Assembly: GCA_014529385.2 (NCBI GenBank)
Contig: CM043968.1
Coordinates: 130,940,018-131,004,017, forward strand
DNA: 64,000 nt
From: Adiantum capillus-veneris
Lineage: Eukaryota; Streptophyta; Polypodiopsida; Polypodiales; Pteridaceae
Reading direction: 5' to 3'
Part shown: positions 10,819-22,466 of the stretch, piece after piece
How positions within the stretch are numbered: the first letter of the stretch is position 1
Layout: the number at the start of each line of letters is the position of its first letter
The notes under the pieces: generated by a model
Database searches by the model: none
What the model was told of the DNA's origin: nothing
Seen by the model: the letters and a program-made list of their open reading frames with translations, nothing else
Position numbers and translations under genes: made by a program

Positions 10819-10933
10819 TGTAGCGGTCCTAGCCCATGCTTCTAAGACTAGGTGGTGCCCTTATCTCATTTCCCTTGTGGCGCAATGGAGTTTGTTTTGG
10901 TGTAGAGGCCGCCATTCCAAATTTCCTTCGTCA
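9468..10933 (+). repeat. 3' LTR of element A
   Basis: TGATCTGAGCC to TTCCTTCGTCA, matching 1815-3251. The main difference is a (TC)n run at about 10761-10816, roughly twice as long as in the 5' LTR. TATA box at 10436-10442. Confidence 0.93.
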
Positions 10934-10937
10934 GTGC
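10934..10937. other. Target site duplication of element A, right copy (GTGC)
   Basis: Matches 1811-1814. See the left copy for the empty-site comparison. Confidence 0.8.
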
Positions 10938-12213
10938 ATAGTTTGGACATCTCATGGAGCTTGCTTCTATCCATATTTCAATTGATCCAAGCTTGGACAA
11001 GTGGTGGAGCTTATCTTCTCTCCATGTCTCAATGATCCTTGAGACCAAAAATCCCCATTCCTACCTTAGATAACTAGCTTTCCTTCCACCTCTCTCTAGA
11101 GGTTAGGAAAGTGTTGGATCTTTCAATTAAAGAACTTTTATTTTTGAAGCTTAGGTTGGACAAGTAATGGAGATTTTCTTCACACCATGTTTCAATAGAG
11201 ATTAGCTTAGACAAGTGCTAGATCTTTAAAAAAAACTTTTCACGTACAACATATCTCGTTTTTCCATGTTTCAAAATATCTTAACTTGGACAAGTGGTGG
11301 ACCTTGAAGCAAAACTCCCCATATACAATACATTGTTTCACACCATGTTTCAATATATATTAGCTTAGACAAGTGGTGGATATTTACATAAAACTCCCCA
11401 CATACAACATATCTTGTTTTTCTATGTTTCAATATCTCCTAGCTTCGACAAGTGGTGGACCTTGAAGAAAAACTCCCCATGTACCACATATATCTGGTTT
11501 CTCCATGTTTCAATAGAGCCTATCTTGGACAAGTGGTGGACCTTGAAAAAAACTCCCCATGTACAACATATGTATATATTTTTGGTCTTTCCATGTTTCA
11601 ATAAAAATTAGATTTGAGAAGTGGTGGAGGATTTTGTTGTCAATGTTTCAACATATTTTAGCTTGGACGAGTGGTAGATCTTAGGTGCTCTCCAGTCTTC
11701 AAGGAGCCTAGCTTAGACAGGTGGTGGACCTTGGAACCAAAATCCCATGTAGAATAAAACCATCATGGGGTTTTCAAGTTTTAATGGAGCTTGGTTTGGA
11801 CAAATGGTTAAACTTGCTTCTCTTTGTCTTTCAATGGAGCTTGGCTTAGACAAGTGGATCTTTTCTTATCCCCATGTTGTTCCAATGGAGCTAAGTTGAA
11901 AAAAAAAAAATCCTTGATATTGAAAACAACTAGGGTTTTCCATGGTTCAATGGAGCCCAGTTTGAACATCTCGTGCAACTTTCTTCTCTCCATGTTTCAG
12001 TTGATCCAAGCTTGGACAAGTGGTGGAGATTATCTTCTCTCCATGTCTCAAGGATTCTTAAGACAAAAAATTCCCATTCCTACCTTAGATAACTAGCTTT
12101 CCTTCTACCTCTCTCTAGGCGTTAGGAAAGTGTTGGATATTTTAACTAAACGAACTACTATCTATGAATCGTAGGTTGGACAAGTGGTGGAGACTTTCTT
12201 CGCACCATGTTTC
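10938..12213. repeat. Satellite-like array: rest of unit A, unit B, start of unit C
   Basis: The array interrupted at 1814 resumes here. Unit B runs about 11074-12092 and unit C starts at 12093. All units begin with a 'ctag[c/a]tttccttc[c/t]acctctctctag' block followed by 'gttaggaaagtgt[a/t]ggat'. Inside, the TTGGACAAGTGGTGG core recurs about every 50-90 bp (near 10989, 11155, 11284, 11363, 11442, 11522, 11607, 11659, 11708, 11790, 12010, 12176). Unit C is cut at 12213 by an LTR-like sequence. Not coding. Confidence 0.8.
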
Positions 12214-15018
12214 TGTAAGATCCCCAATTTTTGGGTCTCTTTAAAAAAAAAGAAAAATAGCTTTTAATATCTATTTTGCCAAATTTTGACTTAAGATGCT
12301 TGATTGACAGTATTGGAAAGTTCTAAAGTAAAAAGCAAGGTCATTTCCATGTTCATGTAGGTTGGATGGACGTTTGGTTCAGTTTTGGAAAAATCCGTTA
12401 TTTTTAATTTTTTCATGATTTTATGCTTTTAGGTGCTTTTTTTTGCAAAAAGCAAGGTTGAATCCTTAATCTACGTGTTCCAAGAAAGCTATGGTTTGAT
12501 TTTAAAAAAATATGCTTTTTGAGTGCTTTTCACACGATTTTTACCTTTTCATGATTTTAAATGTTTTTTAGTGAAAAGCGAGTCTGCTTTCTTATTCCAG
12601 TGGACGAGGGGAACCCGTGGTTCAATTTTAGAAAATAGTTTTTTTTACTTTTTATGCTATTTTTAGCTTTTCGTGCTTTTTGGCATTTTTGAAAAGTAAT
12701 GTGCTTTTTATGATGACCTAAACATAAAAATATTAATTTTAGTCTCCGTCGGATTTAAAAATGATCACCTAGAGCAAAAACAGGACCAAATGGGATTTTT
12801 ACGAGGATTATTTTTAAAAAATGCGATACCGTAAATATGCTAGGACAGTATGGGAAAGTCATAATTATGTCGGGACATTACGATACGGCATACTCTAGCT
12901 ACGGTTTCCATTAGTTGGCTAGATATACTGTTCAATTGGCCAATTTTGTTGTAAAAATTGAATGGTGAGTGGGAGAGTTGACCACCAAAAGCAAAGTCTT
13001 GTTTTTAGAAAAGTCCCAAAAGATGTGTCGCTATTCTAGGAAGAAAAGGTAGCGCTATCTTCAGCTTGGGGCACACTCCGTGCACTTGGAGAACCTTTAA
13101 AATGGCATAGAGTGCTCAATTTTTAGTGCCGTTTGTTGCGTCTACTACTGCAAGGCTATACGTATATATTATATGGAGTGGTGAAAACTCTTCATCACCA
13201 CATCTATAAGCTCTACTCTCAGGAAGAAGAAGAAGAAGAAGAAGGATACTCTCTCTCTACTTGCTTACTATCTTCTCTCTTGTTTCACTGTGTACGCGCT
13301 CTCCGGAAGCTTTCGTGGTGGATACCTCTACGTAGCTCTCATCACCGCTCTCTTGCGGCAAAGAAAGAAGACTTTCAACAACCCCTAATCGATTCTAAAG
13401 CACGATGAGAAGCTCTAAACTCCATAGCCATCATCTCTCTCTCTCTCTATGTCATTTTTCTGAGTAGTCACTCTCTTGGTGATTGTTTTTTCACATACGA
13501 GTGCATGTATGGATTAACCGAGTATGTACGGAGTTTCCCCATGATTATTTCATCATGTTTAACACTCTAATTTATGCACATGATGCGTTTATGATCACGT
13601 GCGTGCATAAAAAGCTCTTTTTTGTTTCACGTCATAATGGCGGTAGGAAAATTGTTTTGTTCATAGATCACAAACCATTATGAATCAGCATAAACCCTTT
13701 ACACCAAAGATAAAACACATTATTTAGAACATATTATCTCTTTGATGTCATATGAAAAACACGCACGAGCTAAGAGATATGGTAAAAAAACAACTTGCTG
13801 CGCACTACACAACCAAATTTTTTGACCCTAGGCTCCTTGGAGAACTACTATATAGATTCACCGGATGGGAAAACCCACTTAACCAATTGTGAAACTTGAT
13901 GATTAAGGAATTTATGTCTCTGCTATCACCTCGAGAATGCGAGTTATTAATCATTTTATAACCGGTTTTACCTACACGTGTAGGGGTGCTACCAAGGAGG
14001 GGTACCATATGACGTCATGAGTTAACCGAGCTGTTTTTATATGTTTTATGGTATGTTTTGGTGAGTTGATTTCAACTATTAGATGACCATAAACTTATGT
14101 GAGAATATATGGTTAAACATCCCGAACCGCATAGGCAGATATGATTAAAGTGGCTTTCTTTTTGAGTTACCATTTGTTGTGTGAGTACCATATGGGTGAA
14201 ATGATGTGATAGAATCATAGTCTATATTATGGATCTGAGATTGATGCATTGGTTTGAGGTCAAACACTTTCAATTGCATGTTTTGCATGCTCCCAAACAT
14301 GTCAACAAGTTGTTTTTTGCATATGTGTGAAGTTATGGTTTATGATTGACCTAAAGGTCGGAGCCATTTTGCATCATGTTATGGTGATGGAATGATGTCA
14401 TATTATGTATGGGAACCCATGGTCTGATGTAGATGCCTCATATGCATGGTTATGACTGCTTTCCACCTTTCTAGGTCAAAACTAGCTCTATGTGCTAGAG
14501 AGGTGAAGTGTAGATGTGATGCATCAACTTTGCATGGTTGGATGTTGTTAAAATTGGATTTTTATATCATGATTAGTTTTTGGTTGGACTCTTTTAATGC
14601 AGGAAAGAATCACATCTTAAGAGTCACATGTGTATGGATTTTGATTGATTGCAGAGGTTATGTCAAACTGCAAGTCTGCAAGTGTGGGAGTTGGTTCAAT
14701 GTGGCTATGATTTATGGTTAAGGGCTAAGATTCCCTCATGGATTATGGTTTTTATTTGATAGTGGAAGCTTGTGTGGCTCATGGTTTTTTTCTGGATATG
14801 GTTATGCTGCCAAAATTTTTGCAGCCATGTTATGTTCTAAAGTGGTTATGCAGGATTGGTCGTGCCTCACCCAAGTTGGGTGGAGTGCTCGCCCATGTGA
14901 TGTGATTGTATTATGGTTTATGGTTGTGGGAATGGATCATAAAGTGATATGGATGGTTTATGGTAGACGTATAATGTCATAATAATTAATATCTAATTCT
15001 CCTAAATGATTTTCTCAT
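12214..15018 (+). mobile_element. LTR-like sequence inserted in the array; right boundary not found
   Basis: The satellite unit breaks off at 12213 and TGTAAGATCCCCAATTTTTG begins, an LTR-like start containing an inverted CCCAA/TTGGG. Within it about 115-bp degenerate tandem copies (about 12328-12680, each with 'aaaaagcaaggt' or 'gaaaagcgagt' and then a 'ggttcaattttagaaaa' type block) and a TATA-like stretch near 13163-13173 before a CT-rich segment fit an LTR. No second copy, primer site or pol was found, so the end is unknown. 13700-15018 shows no gene or clear structure. Confidence 0.4.
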
Positions 15019-15895
15019 GTTAAAAAATTGATCATTTAATATGGGGAAGTGCCAGGGGAGAAAAAGCTAGAATATTGGTTAAGCTAGCAGACTGGACACA
15101 ATAGGGATCCAAATGAGAGAAAATAGGGATGCAAAGGGGGCGACCATCTGCAAAAGAGCAATGTGCAACAATGGTCTTAAAAGACCCTAAGGTTCAACCC
15201 ATTAAGACTTCCAAAATGCTAAGGTTCCAAAATTCAAAGGTTGTGTCCAAAGGTCAAAAGCCTAGGGAAATTGGATGTTTTATGTGTGTCCCAAAAGTCT
15301 TTCTCAATCCCTACAAAGGAGGGGGCGAGCCCAAGAAGTAGGGTATGAGAGAGAAACTCTCTCTCTCACACACACACAAGCTTCCTTTGTACACAAGGGG
15401 AAAGAGGGACACATGTTAACTCCCTAGCCCAGATGCCCACAAGGTATACTCAAATCCTACTAGATGGCCTTGGAGGTGGACCGATGAAAATTAGGCTAAA
15501 TTAAGTCTAGTTTAATTATTTTAAAAACACCTAATAAAAGAACCAATAAGAATTAAACTCTCAAGAAGACTATTGGACAGTCTCCCTAGGGGTCCAATGG
15601 GCATTCAACATCCCAATGGCTTGCCTAATTCCTATTGGCCAGGAGACAAAGGGGTCCAATGAGAGTTTAGTTGCATTAATTAATTAGCAAAAGCTCTTAC
15701 AAAAGGGGAAAGGGGGACACATGTCAAAAGGCTATCACTTATGCTGCTTATTTTCCATTGGCTGAGCCTGGGGAGGTCCAATACGGAGTGAGCATGAGCA
15801 AATCGCAAGAGGGGTCGACCAAGAGAGAGAGGGGGCTGATTTTTCAAAGGAATTATTCACTTACATACTCACACAATCGATGTATGGATGAAGAA

Positions 15896-15946
<51 letters not shown>

Positions 15947-16610
15947 TCTCAAGCTTTAATGGAAAGCTTACCACCTACTCCAAGCTTGTGAGAAGGGAGG
16001 CCTACACCAACAACTCTTGGCATTGTGATGCAAATCCAACCAAGAGCCAAGCTTCAATGCATGCTCATATCCTCTATCATGCTAATTACTAAGCTAAGAT
16101 ATTCTAATATGAGTGATTATGTGAGGAGATGTACATCTTTCCCATAAGAATACTCCTTCTTCCTCTCAATTACTCTCATACCCCGCTAGCTCTCACCATC
16201 TTTGAAGGTGTGTGAGGTCTTGGGTCTTAGACCATGAGGGAACTGATGTTGTGTTTGATAAGTGTTTTGCTTAGTGCATGAAGTTTCCATCTTCATTGCA
16301 CTAACTAGTATTGAAGGAACACAAAGAATTGTATTGTAAAATAACTCTTTTGATGGGAGAAACTATAATACAAAGCCTTTTGGAGGGGGGACCGGCTCCA
16401 TGTAAATCCGGTCCTCAACTGCTATCAATAGCTTAATTTCTCTCTCTTTCGAAGCATTTTTCATGCTATCTAACTAGGTGCTATGCTTTTTGTTGCTCTC
16501 TCCACCCAAGCACTCTTGTTATTCTCATTAGGAATCTATTCTAATGAAATGCTCACTATGTTCATGCTATTTTCCGCTACACACAAGTTACTAGGACATT
16601 AAGTGTTACA
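15019..16610 (+). mobile_element. 5' LTR of a second iMet-primed element
   Basis: The 3' boundary TGTTACA at 16604-16610 is well supported, because a primer site follows and the related copy at 1-1087 ends the same way. The 5' boundary is proposed at a TGTTA at 15019 and is less certain. A (CT)n run lies at about 15898-15944, where the other copy has a short CA run. Small frames here are not coding. Confidence 0.6.
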
Positions 16611-16611
16611 T

Positions 16612-16624
16612 TGGTATTAGAGCA
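16612..16624 (+). other. Primer binding site, initiator Met tRNA type
   Basis: TGGTATTAGAGCA, one base from the usual plant TGGTATCAGAGC, starts 2 nt after the LTR. This primer type is common in copia elements and some chromoviruses. Confidence 0.75.
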
Positions 16625-17747
16625 CAAGATTTCTCTTTTCTTGCTCAAGAAGGGAGGTCCTCAAGCTAGCTATAAATGGTTGGTATTATTAATTGCATGT
16701 GAGTAAGTAGAATAGGCCGGGATTTTTTAGCCTTGTAGTGCGCCTGCCTTTGTGCAGTTAACGTGGCATTACCGTCGAGAGCTATGGTCCCATAATTGGG
16801 CTTGCATACCCAAAAACATCTAGGCAACTTCAAAGCTTCTTGCAAGAAACAATGATGCCATGGTTGGTAGGATGGTTTCTTGCAAGAGACAAGAGGCAAG
16901 AGACAAGAGAGAATATAGGTACAACACAATTGTCAATCAATACTACGATTCTTAGACAAATTGTTTCCTTGGTGTGTACTTGTTGATGCAAAATCATTGA
17001 TTAACAATGATCCAGAAGATGTCTCGTCCATTTTTGCAATGCGTATCTTTCAGTATTTGTATAATTATATGATATAAATTTTATCTTAAGAGAAAAGAGG
17101 TTTCTATTTGATGAAAAATTTAATAAATTGCACCCTGCTCTAAGGGGACTTTAATGTATTACTAGAGTGCATCCTAAGTTGTAAGGAGACTCCAATGTAT
17201 TGCTAGAGTGCACCCTGTTTTTTGGGGACTTCATTTTTATTCAATCGGGATCTATGTTCGATCATTTAGTAAACAATAATGAATTTTTCTTTCTTGAGAA
17301 ATTTTATGTTAGTCCATCTCAAGGTTTCATCTATTTGTAACTAAGAGAAATTGATGTTTTGATGTCGAAATAAAACTTGTAAGTGTGGAATGTTTCTTCA
17401 AGAATTTTATCACTACATCCTTCATGTAAAAGAGGTTTAGAAAATAAAACAACTTTGAAAGGAAAACTATGGAATCTAACTACATGTACTCTTGAGTTGT
17501 CCTAGAAGTCAAATGTATGCATGCATGTCTTAATGAAGGTTTAGATCTAATGAGGAATTCCAAAGATCGAGCAAGATTTATTGAGGAAGCCAAAAATTGA
17601 TCAAAACTAGCCAATCAAAGAGGATCAACATACATAGCATTGTCAACTCTTGGTTCATTTTGACAATACCTAATTTCATGTGAAATTTCATAAAGTTAGC
17701 AAACACTATAAAATTTTCTTATTATATTTCTCTACATCTAGAGGCAT
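16625..17747 (+). other. Residual internal sequence of the iMet-primed element, no coding trace
   Basis: This stretch lies between the primer site and the LTR of element B. No gag or pol similarity is visible in any frame. A three-copy repeat of about 40 bp occupies 17130-17234 (each copy starts 'gca[c/t]cct' and carries 'aatgtatt[a/g]ctagagt'). Element B probably inserted here, and the continuation should lie after 28928, where I also see no coding trace. Confidence 0.4.
17743..17747. other. Probable target site duplication of element B, left copy
   Basis: GGCAT directly before the left LTR. AGCAT follows the right LTR at 28924-28928. Four of five bases match. Confidence 0.5.
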
Positions 17748-18702
17748 TGTTGTGAGAGCGACTCACACACCCATGAAGTGCATGCAAACACTACCTACAT
17801 CAACATAATGTCAATCGAGGACACAGATGACACGATAGGCACACAGAGAAAATCTCTTTAGCTTGTCAGGCTGAGACCATCCTACACATACAACACTCTG
17901 GGAGGCCAACTATACCACAATCAAGAACCTCACTGCTCTCAACTACACCACCTAGCCACATACACACATACGGAAGGTAACTCACCTAATCATGCCAGAT
18001 TCGTACGAAACTTAAGGAACACCATCCCCTCACTAGGATACACCTGTCCCTAAGCTTCTACACTCAAAACCCTCACTCTAAACCCATCTACGGAAAACGC
18101 GTAGGATGACAGAGCAAAATTTTAAAAGTGCCCGAAACTGAAATTTATGAGTACCTATGCGTAGCTTATGTCGCCATGATTCTATAGACTACTAGCACGC
18201 AAAAAACACATCGTTTGATACACTTACGGCCACAAATATCTCGTAGATGCGTCAACGTGTGCGCTTCGTCTCGCGTGGAATGCTTGGCGTTGTCGCATAG
18301 CTCTCCTCAAGCCTACAACAATGGTGCAGTTGGATCTCCAATGTGTTGAGCGAGCCGGGCGTAGCTAGAGGATAAATCTCACGCTCACTCTCTTTCTCTC
18401 TCACACACAGTAGATGGCAGCGCTAAAGTTTTGATTATGATTAAAGTCTTCCCTTACAAAATGACCTAGGTACCTTATATACTAAGGCTACCTTAGGTTT
18501 AACCAAAAATGGGGTTGAAAGGGTCAAATGGCTTTGTATTTACAATTTGGAAGTGCCATTGCACTCCGGCTTCTGAAACTAGAATAACTACTCATTACAA
18601 ATGACGTTTATAGCCATAATCTGCAGCATTTCATAACTCGCAAAAGATGAGACTTTGGTACAAAACTTGAGTTATGTTGTGTTGTTGACCCAGCGGTCAA
18701 CA
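17748..18702 (-). repeat. 3' LTR of element B
   Basis: On the minus strand it runs from TGTTGACCGCTGGG to CTCACAACA, 955 bp, matching 27967-28923. A TATA box (TATATAAGG on the minus strand) lies at 18473-18481. The 5' tip forms a short hairpin TTGACC-GCTG-GGTCAA. Confidence 0.92.
18473..18481 (-). promoter_or_regulatory. TATA box in element B 3' LTR
   Basis: TATATAAGG on the minus strand, with the same motif at 28694-28702 in the 5' LTR, where it would drive the element. Function is inferred from position. Confidence 0.5.
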
Positions 18703-18714
18703 CTCCCCCCTTCC
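18703..18714 (-). other. Polypurine tract of element B
   Basis: GGAAGGGGGGAG on the minus strand, directly before the 3' LTR. Confidence 0.8.
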
Positions 18715-20387
18715 GCGTTCATGTCGTTTGTGACATGACCTGATTGTCGATGGCGATGTGGTCTTTGCTGTCGTTTTGCTTCATCTGTTGCACTGCTTGT
18801 AACTTTGTAGAACCACAACAAGAACTATGATCCATTAGAGCGGACATCTATCATCATAACCATTCATCTTTTGAGATCCTCTGATTACTTTTATGTCTGC
18901 TCTTCTTCATTGGGGACTTCTTTGTTCCTGTGCAATCATGTTGTTAGTGTTGTCTGCAGCTTTGTCATTGTAGGCCATTCTTCGACTCGCCATTGAGGAG
19001 AAGTATGCTATGATATGAAATTGGTTCTCCAATTCATTTGTCAATTGATTTGAGTAGCATTTCCTTATTGTTGATGTAGAAGGAATATGTACAAGAGGAT
19101 GGTGATAGGTGTCTTTAGATTAGGGTCTAAAACTTGGATGACCAAAGGGAAAAAAAACCCGGTGGGAAAAAAATGCCTTTGGTATACGCTCTTATTGGAG
19201 TTGAGCAGTTGAACGTAAAGTACATGTTCATGAAAGGTGAGTGTTTGGGTGAAACACGGAAAGAGTGCCTGATGCAAGTGCCAATTATGGGACACTCTAT
19301 ATGCATATGAGAATTTTGTCACCAAAAGCATGCAATGTGAAAGAAGGAGATGATGGGTGTTTCGAGGAATAAATGATAGCTTCCACATTTCCAAGAAGGG
19401 TTGTCGATGTAGAAGTTTCTCCACTCGTATCTCACTATGGTCAGTATGTGAGTGTCTTTTGGACCTTCTCCTTCACTTCACCAGACTTAAGTACTTAGAC
19501 TTCTACTCTTTTTCTCACCTATACCAGCATCAGTGACACAACGTAAATATGCTCAACTCCTTCAGCTTGAGAAGTACCTAGAATAGCTAAGACGCTTAGA
19601 CCACAGAGAATATTACTTGAAGACTGGACTAACACCTCACTCATTTTGTGACTTAGCTACTCGACTTTGACTTTTATGACTTGTCAGTTGCTTGTTGACA
19701 CTGCTTTGTGACAATTTCTTCAGCTGTTGTAGTGGCTGCTGAGACATACTTCGTGAAGTTTCATCGTTTTCCTGTACCTTCTTCTCTTTGTAGTGCTCAG
19801 GCCTCTCGTCACTCTTTTCTTCATGTGGATTATGGATTTTTTTATTTTTTCTTAATAATAAACAAAGAAAATCTTAAAACAACTCAACAAAAGAAAAATC
19901 ATTCAAATAGAAATCTAAATGCTATGTACACTATACACATGTCCCTAGGGGCTCATATATGGATTTTGTCCCCATACTCCTCTGTAACACTACTATGAGG
20001 GCATATACTCTAAATTTCGTCAAAAAATTATCACAATAAAAACGCAAAAATTCAATGCCTCTCACAAAACATTGCCCTCTAATAGTCATAATATTAGGTC
20101 CGCATTTAGAATGCCTCCCCCCTTCCTGTTTGGAGTCATCCTTTACGACAGGGTATCGCAAAGGGTATGTGTTGTGCTCGGGCAATTAAAAGTTGTGCCT
20201 ATGCAGGCCTTGTAATGTAGCCCTATTATGCATACACAATTAATGCATGGAAAAGATTTATGTTGTTCAAGATGTGTGTATAAGAAATTTGCTTATTGGC
20301 ATTTGTTGGCGAGGCTTCCTATTCTAAGCAATGTAATGGTCTTTGAAGCTCCTGTATCATTGCTTGATTGAAGCGACTTGCTCTCTT
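18715..20387 (-). other. Non-coding 3' internal region of element B
   Basis: This stretch lies where RT and integrase would be expected. The frames here (for example the minus-strand one at 19065-19424) show no RT, RNase H or integrase motif. It may be 3' untranslated sequence left after loss of pol, or unrelated captured DNA. Confidence 0.5.
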
Positions 20388-20945
20388 CTAATTGTACTGT
20401 AATCGTAGGAAGAATTGTAAGAATTCAAGCGGCGATGCACTGATAGCAGTTTTGTTGTTCTTCTTTGGGACCCATTGCTTTGTGATTATTGGCTGTTTTG
20501 TTGTTGCTGACGCTCGTTTGGGAACCCATACTTGCCTGTGCTTCGTTTGTGTTTGAAGAGACTTCTTTGGGATCCACCTTTTTGTTGTGTGAGTCAACAG
20601 GGGTCTTTGCTTCAGCCCTTGTACGCTTGGTTGGGGATGGGATTTAGGCTTTGAAAGTTGATACTGTGGTTGTTTTGGAATCCAAACGAATTCTTGACTT
20701 TTTTGTGCTTGAATCAACTTCTCTGGAGCCCAAACCTGAGTTGTGAAAGCTTGCGACTTTGTGATATTCTTACCCGTTCGTGCACGCTTTCCTTGTTTTT
20801 GTTGTGGTGTTAGATCTTGTGATTTGTCATTAGAGATCTTTGTCTTCTTGATCCATATCTGTTTTTGGCCGATCTGGCTTTTTGGTATCCAGTTTTGTCG
20901 AGCTTTTTGGCTTTGACTTGTTGTCCTGTTCTTTTGACCTGTCAT
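20388..20945 (-). CDS. Basic protein with repeated W-x-P-K motifs, element B
   Basis: An open frame of 185 codons, Gln/Lys/Ser/Thr-rich and strongly basic. A short motif recurs at roughly 20-25 residue intervals: NWIPKSQ, VWAPEKL, VWIPKQP, RWIPKKS, VWVPKRA, QWVPKKN, with a weaker IWIKKTK. A further copy (KWIPKSS) lies in the 263-codon stretch just upstream (21029-21820). The frame probably continues that stretch after a frame shift between about 20945 and 21029. There is no enzyme motif. The basic character could fit nucleic-acid or particle binding, but that is a guess. It sits directly after the protease, where RT normally begins. Confidence 0.5.
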   Translation of the reverse strand: MTGQKNRTTSQSQKARQNWIPKSQIGQKQIWIKKTKISNDKSQDLTPQQKQGKRARTGKNITKSQAFTTQVWAPEKLIQAQKSQEFVWIPKQPQYQLSKPKSHPQPSVQGLKQRPLLTHTTKRWIPKKSLQTQTKHRQVWVPKRASATTKQPIITKQWVPKKNNKTAISASPLEFLQFFLRLQYN

Positions 20946-21028
20946 GGTTTTGCTGAAGGGGTTGGTGATAGTGATGGCCTGAGTTGATGATAGGGGATGT
21001 TGTAAGATTCATCACATTGATACTATCC

Positions 21029-22466
21029 TCAGCAAGATTGACTTCTTGTACTTTCCCTTGCTTTTTTGGCTAGTAGTGGAAAGTTACTGTCTGTTTGCTC
21101 GTGGGTGGTAGTTTCTTGGAGGACTTTTCTAGCCCATTGATTAGAGCATTGTTGGCTCGTTACTCTGGTCGTATTCCTCCTAGCTGAGTCTTTTGCATCC
21201 TTATTAGGAGCCATGTATGAGGATGATTGTGGTGGCTGTGTCTTCATCGAGGACTTTGGAATCCACTTTTGATGTAATTTATTCATGTAGCGATGACATT
21301 GATTCCCGGGTCGTTGATCTTCTTGAAGCTCGAAGTGTTCTATAGAGTCATAGAACTCGTCGTCTTCTTTATCTTTTGATTCTCCACATTTCTTTGTTTG
21401 CTCCTTATTTTGAGAGATTGTTGATGTCTGGATCTCTTCGTTTTCCTGGATTACACTCACTACAAAATAAGGAACGACATCATAGCCATTTTCATCACAA
21501 AACTTTGTTGTGGGAGCATCCTCCACGGCGCACACGTCCAGAGTAGCCAAGATGTGTTCCCATCCAAAAGGCTCTAACTCTTCTTCAGGAAATGGTTCTG
21601 GGATACAGTCCATATCCTCTATAACCCGCTCTAGGATACATTCCTCAAGTTTCAAGCTACCACATTGTGAAGCTCCACACATCCACAGTTCTTTAGGCTT
21701 ACCTAACCAAGCTGGAAGTTCTGATCCTGCTACTGTGGCAAAATCAAACTCCACAACCGGTGTTCTCGTCACATCCCTATAGCTATGGTCCCTCAAGTTT
21801 ATCTTTGTTATGGTTTCCATATGTCTCAGGTATATATGGTCATAACCCTAATCTTGGATCATTTTCAATTGTCGCATGAATGGTCTTCCCAGAATGATGT
21901 CATAGTTGTTCTTCTTGCCAAAGTCAACAACAGCAAAAGTGCGTTCATATTCAATGCCACAAGAAGTAACAAGTACTTTTTCTAGCAGTCCTAAGGGCTT
22001 TTCCTTGTCTCCGTCTGCAAGCTACAGGGTCATTCATGTGGATATCAAGGCAGGTTTTCCCCATTTTTTCCAAACCTCTTTGGTTGCAATGGCCACACCA
22101 GCTCCACTGTCAAGGATTGCCATGGTTTTTACACCATTGAATTCCACAGTAAGGGTGGTGTTTCCATATTCTCCCTCCTAATACTCGCCTACCTTGTTTA
22201 ATGGCACTGGCCTAGTATTTGGTTGAGGCATTTCAAGCTCTTTGGATGCCTTCCTTGATTTGAGCCATTGGGGTTTTTACACCAAATTTCTCTAGATATT
22301 TACCCACATTAACCCACATGTTTGGTCTTATTCTGAGCAACTCGGCTAACGTTATTGTACAGGTGACTGGGGTAGATAGAATATCTAATAGCCCCTTTGA
22401 ATCGATGGCCTTGTTGGGAGACAGTCTCTGTGATGTGATTGCTAACCACATCTGACTTGGTCTCAT
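21029..22466 (-). pseudogene. Protease region of element B with flanking segments, frame-broken
   Basis: The retroviral-type aspartic protease cleaves the Gag precursor. Reading the minus strand: a segment with TLAELLRIRPNMW (22233-22466), then the catalytic ILDSGAGVAIAT with DSGA encoded at 22100-22111, then a flap and substrate region with SCGIEYERTF, and the second hallmark IILGRPFM at about 21878-21895. A stop (TAG) lies soon after, near 21857. The frame then continues as an open stretch of 263 codons (21029-21820) starting METITKINLRDHSYRDV, whose acidic C-terminal half has no recognised domain and includes one W-x-P-K motif. At least one frame change and one stop break the region. Confidence 0.75.

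Larger units (their letters stand above)
1815..10933 (+). mobile_element. Element A: full-length Ty3/gypsy LTR retrotransposon, Tat-like
   Basis: A complete 9119-bp element: two LTRs of 1437 and 1466 bp, a primer site, gag, protease, RT, RNase H, a second RNase H, integrase, a purine-rich tract and a 4-bp target duplication. The second RNase H between the RT block and integrase, with a GPF-type integrase tail and no chromodomain, is the layout known for plant Tat elements. The LTRs differ by roughly ten substitutions by eye plus CT-repeat length, so insertion is recent. Even so, gag and pol carry two -1 frame breaks and one in-frame TGA. Confidence 0.93.

Noticed and set aside
19065-19424. 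Minus-strand frame of 119 residues in element B as a possible extra gene
   Set aside because: No recognisable motif, and it sits in the untranslated 3' part of a decayed element.
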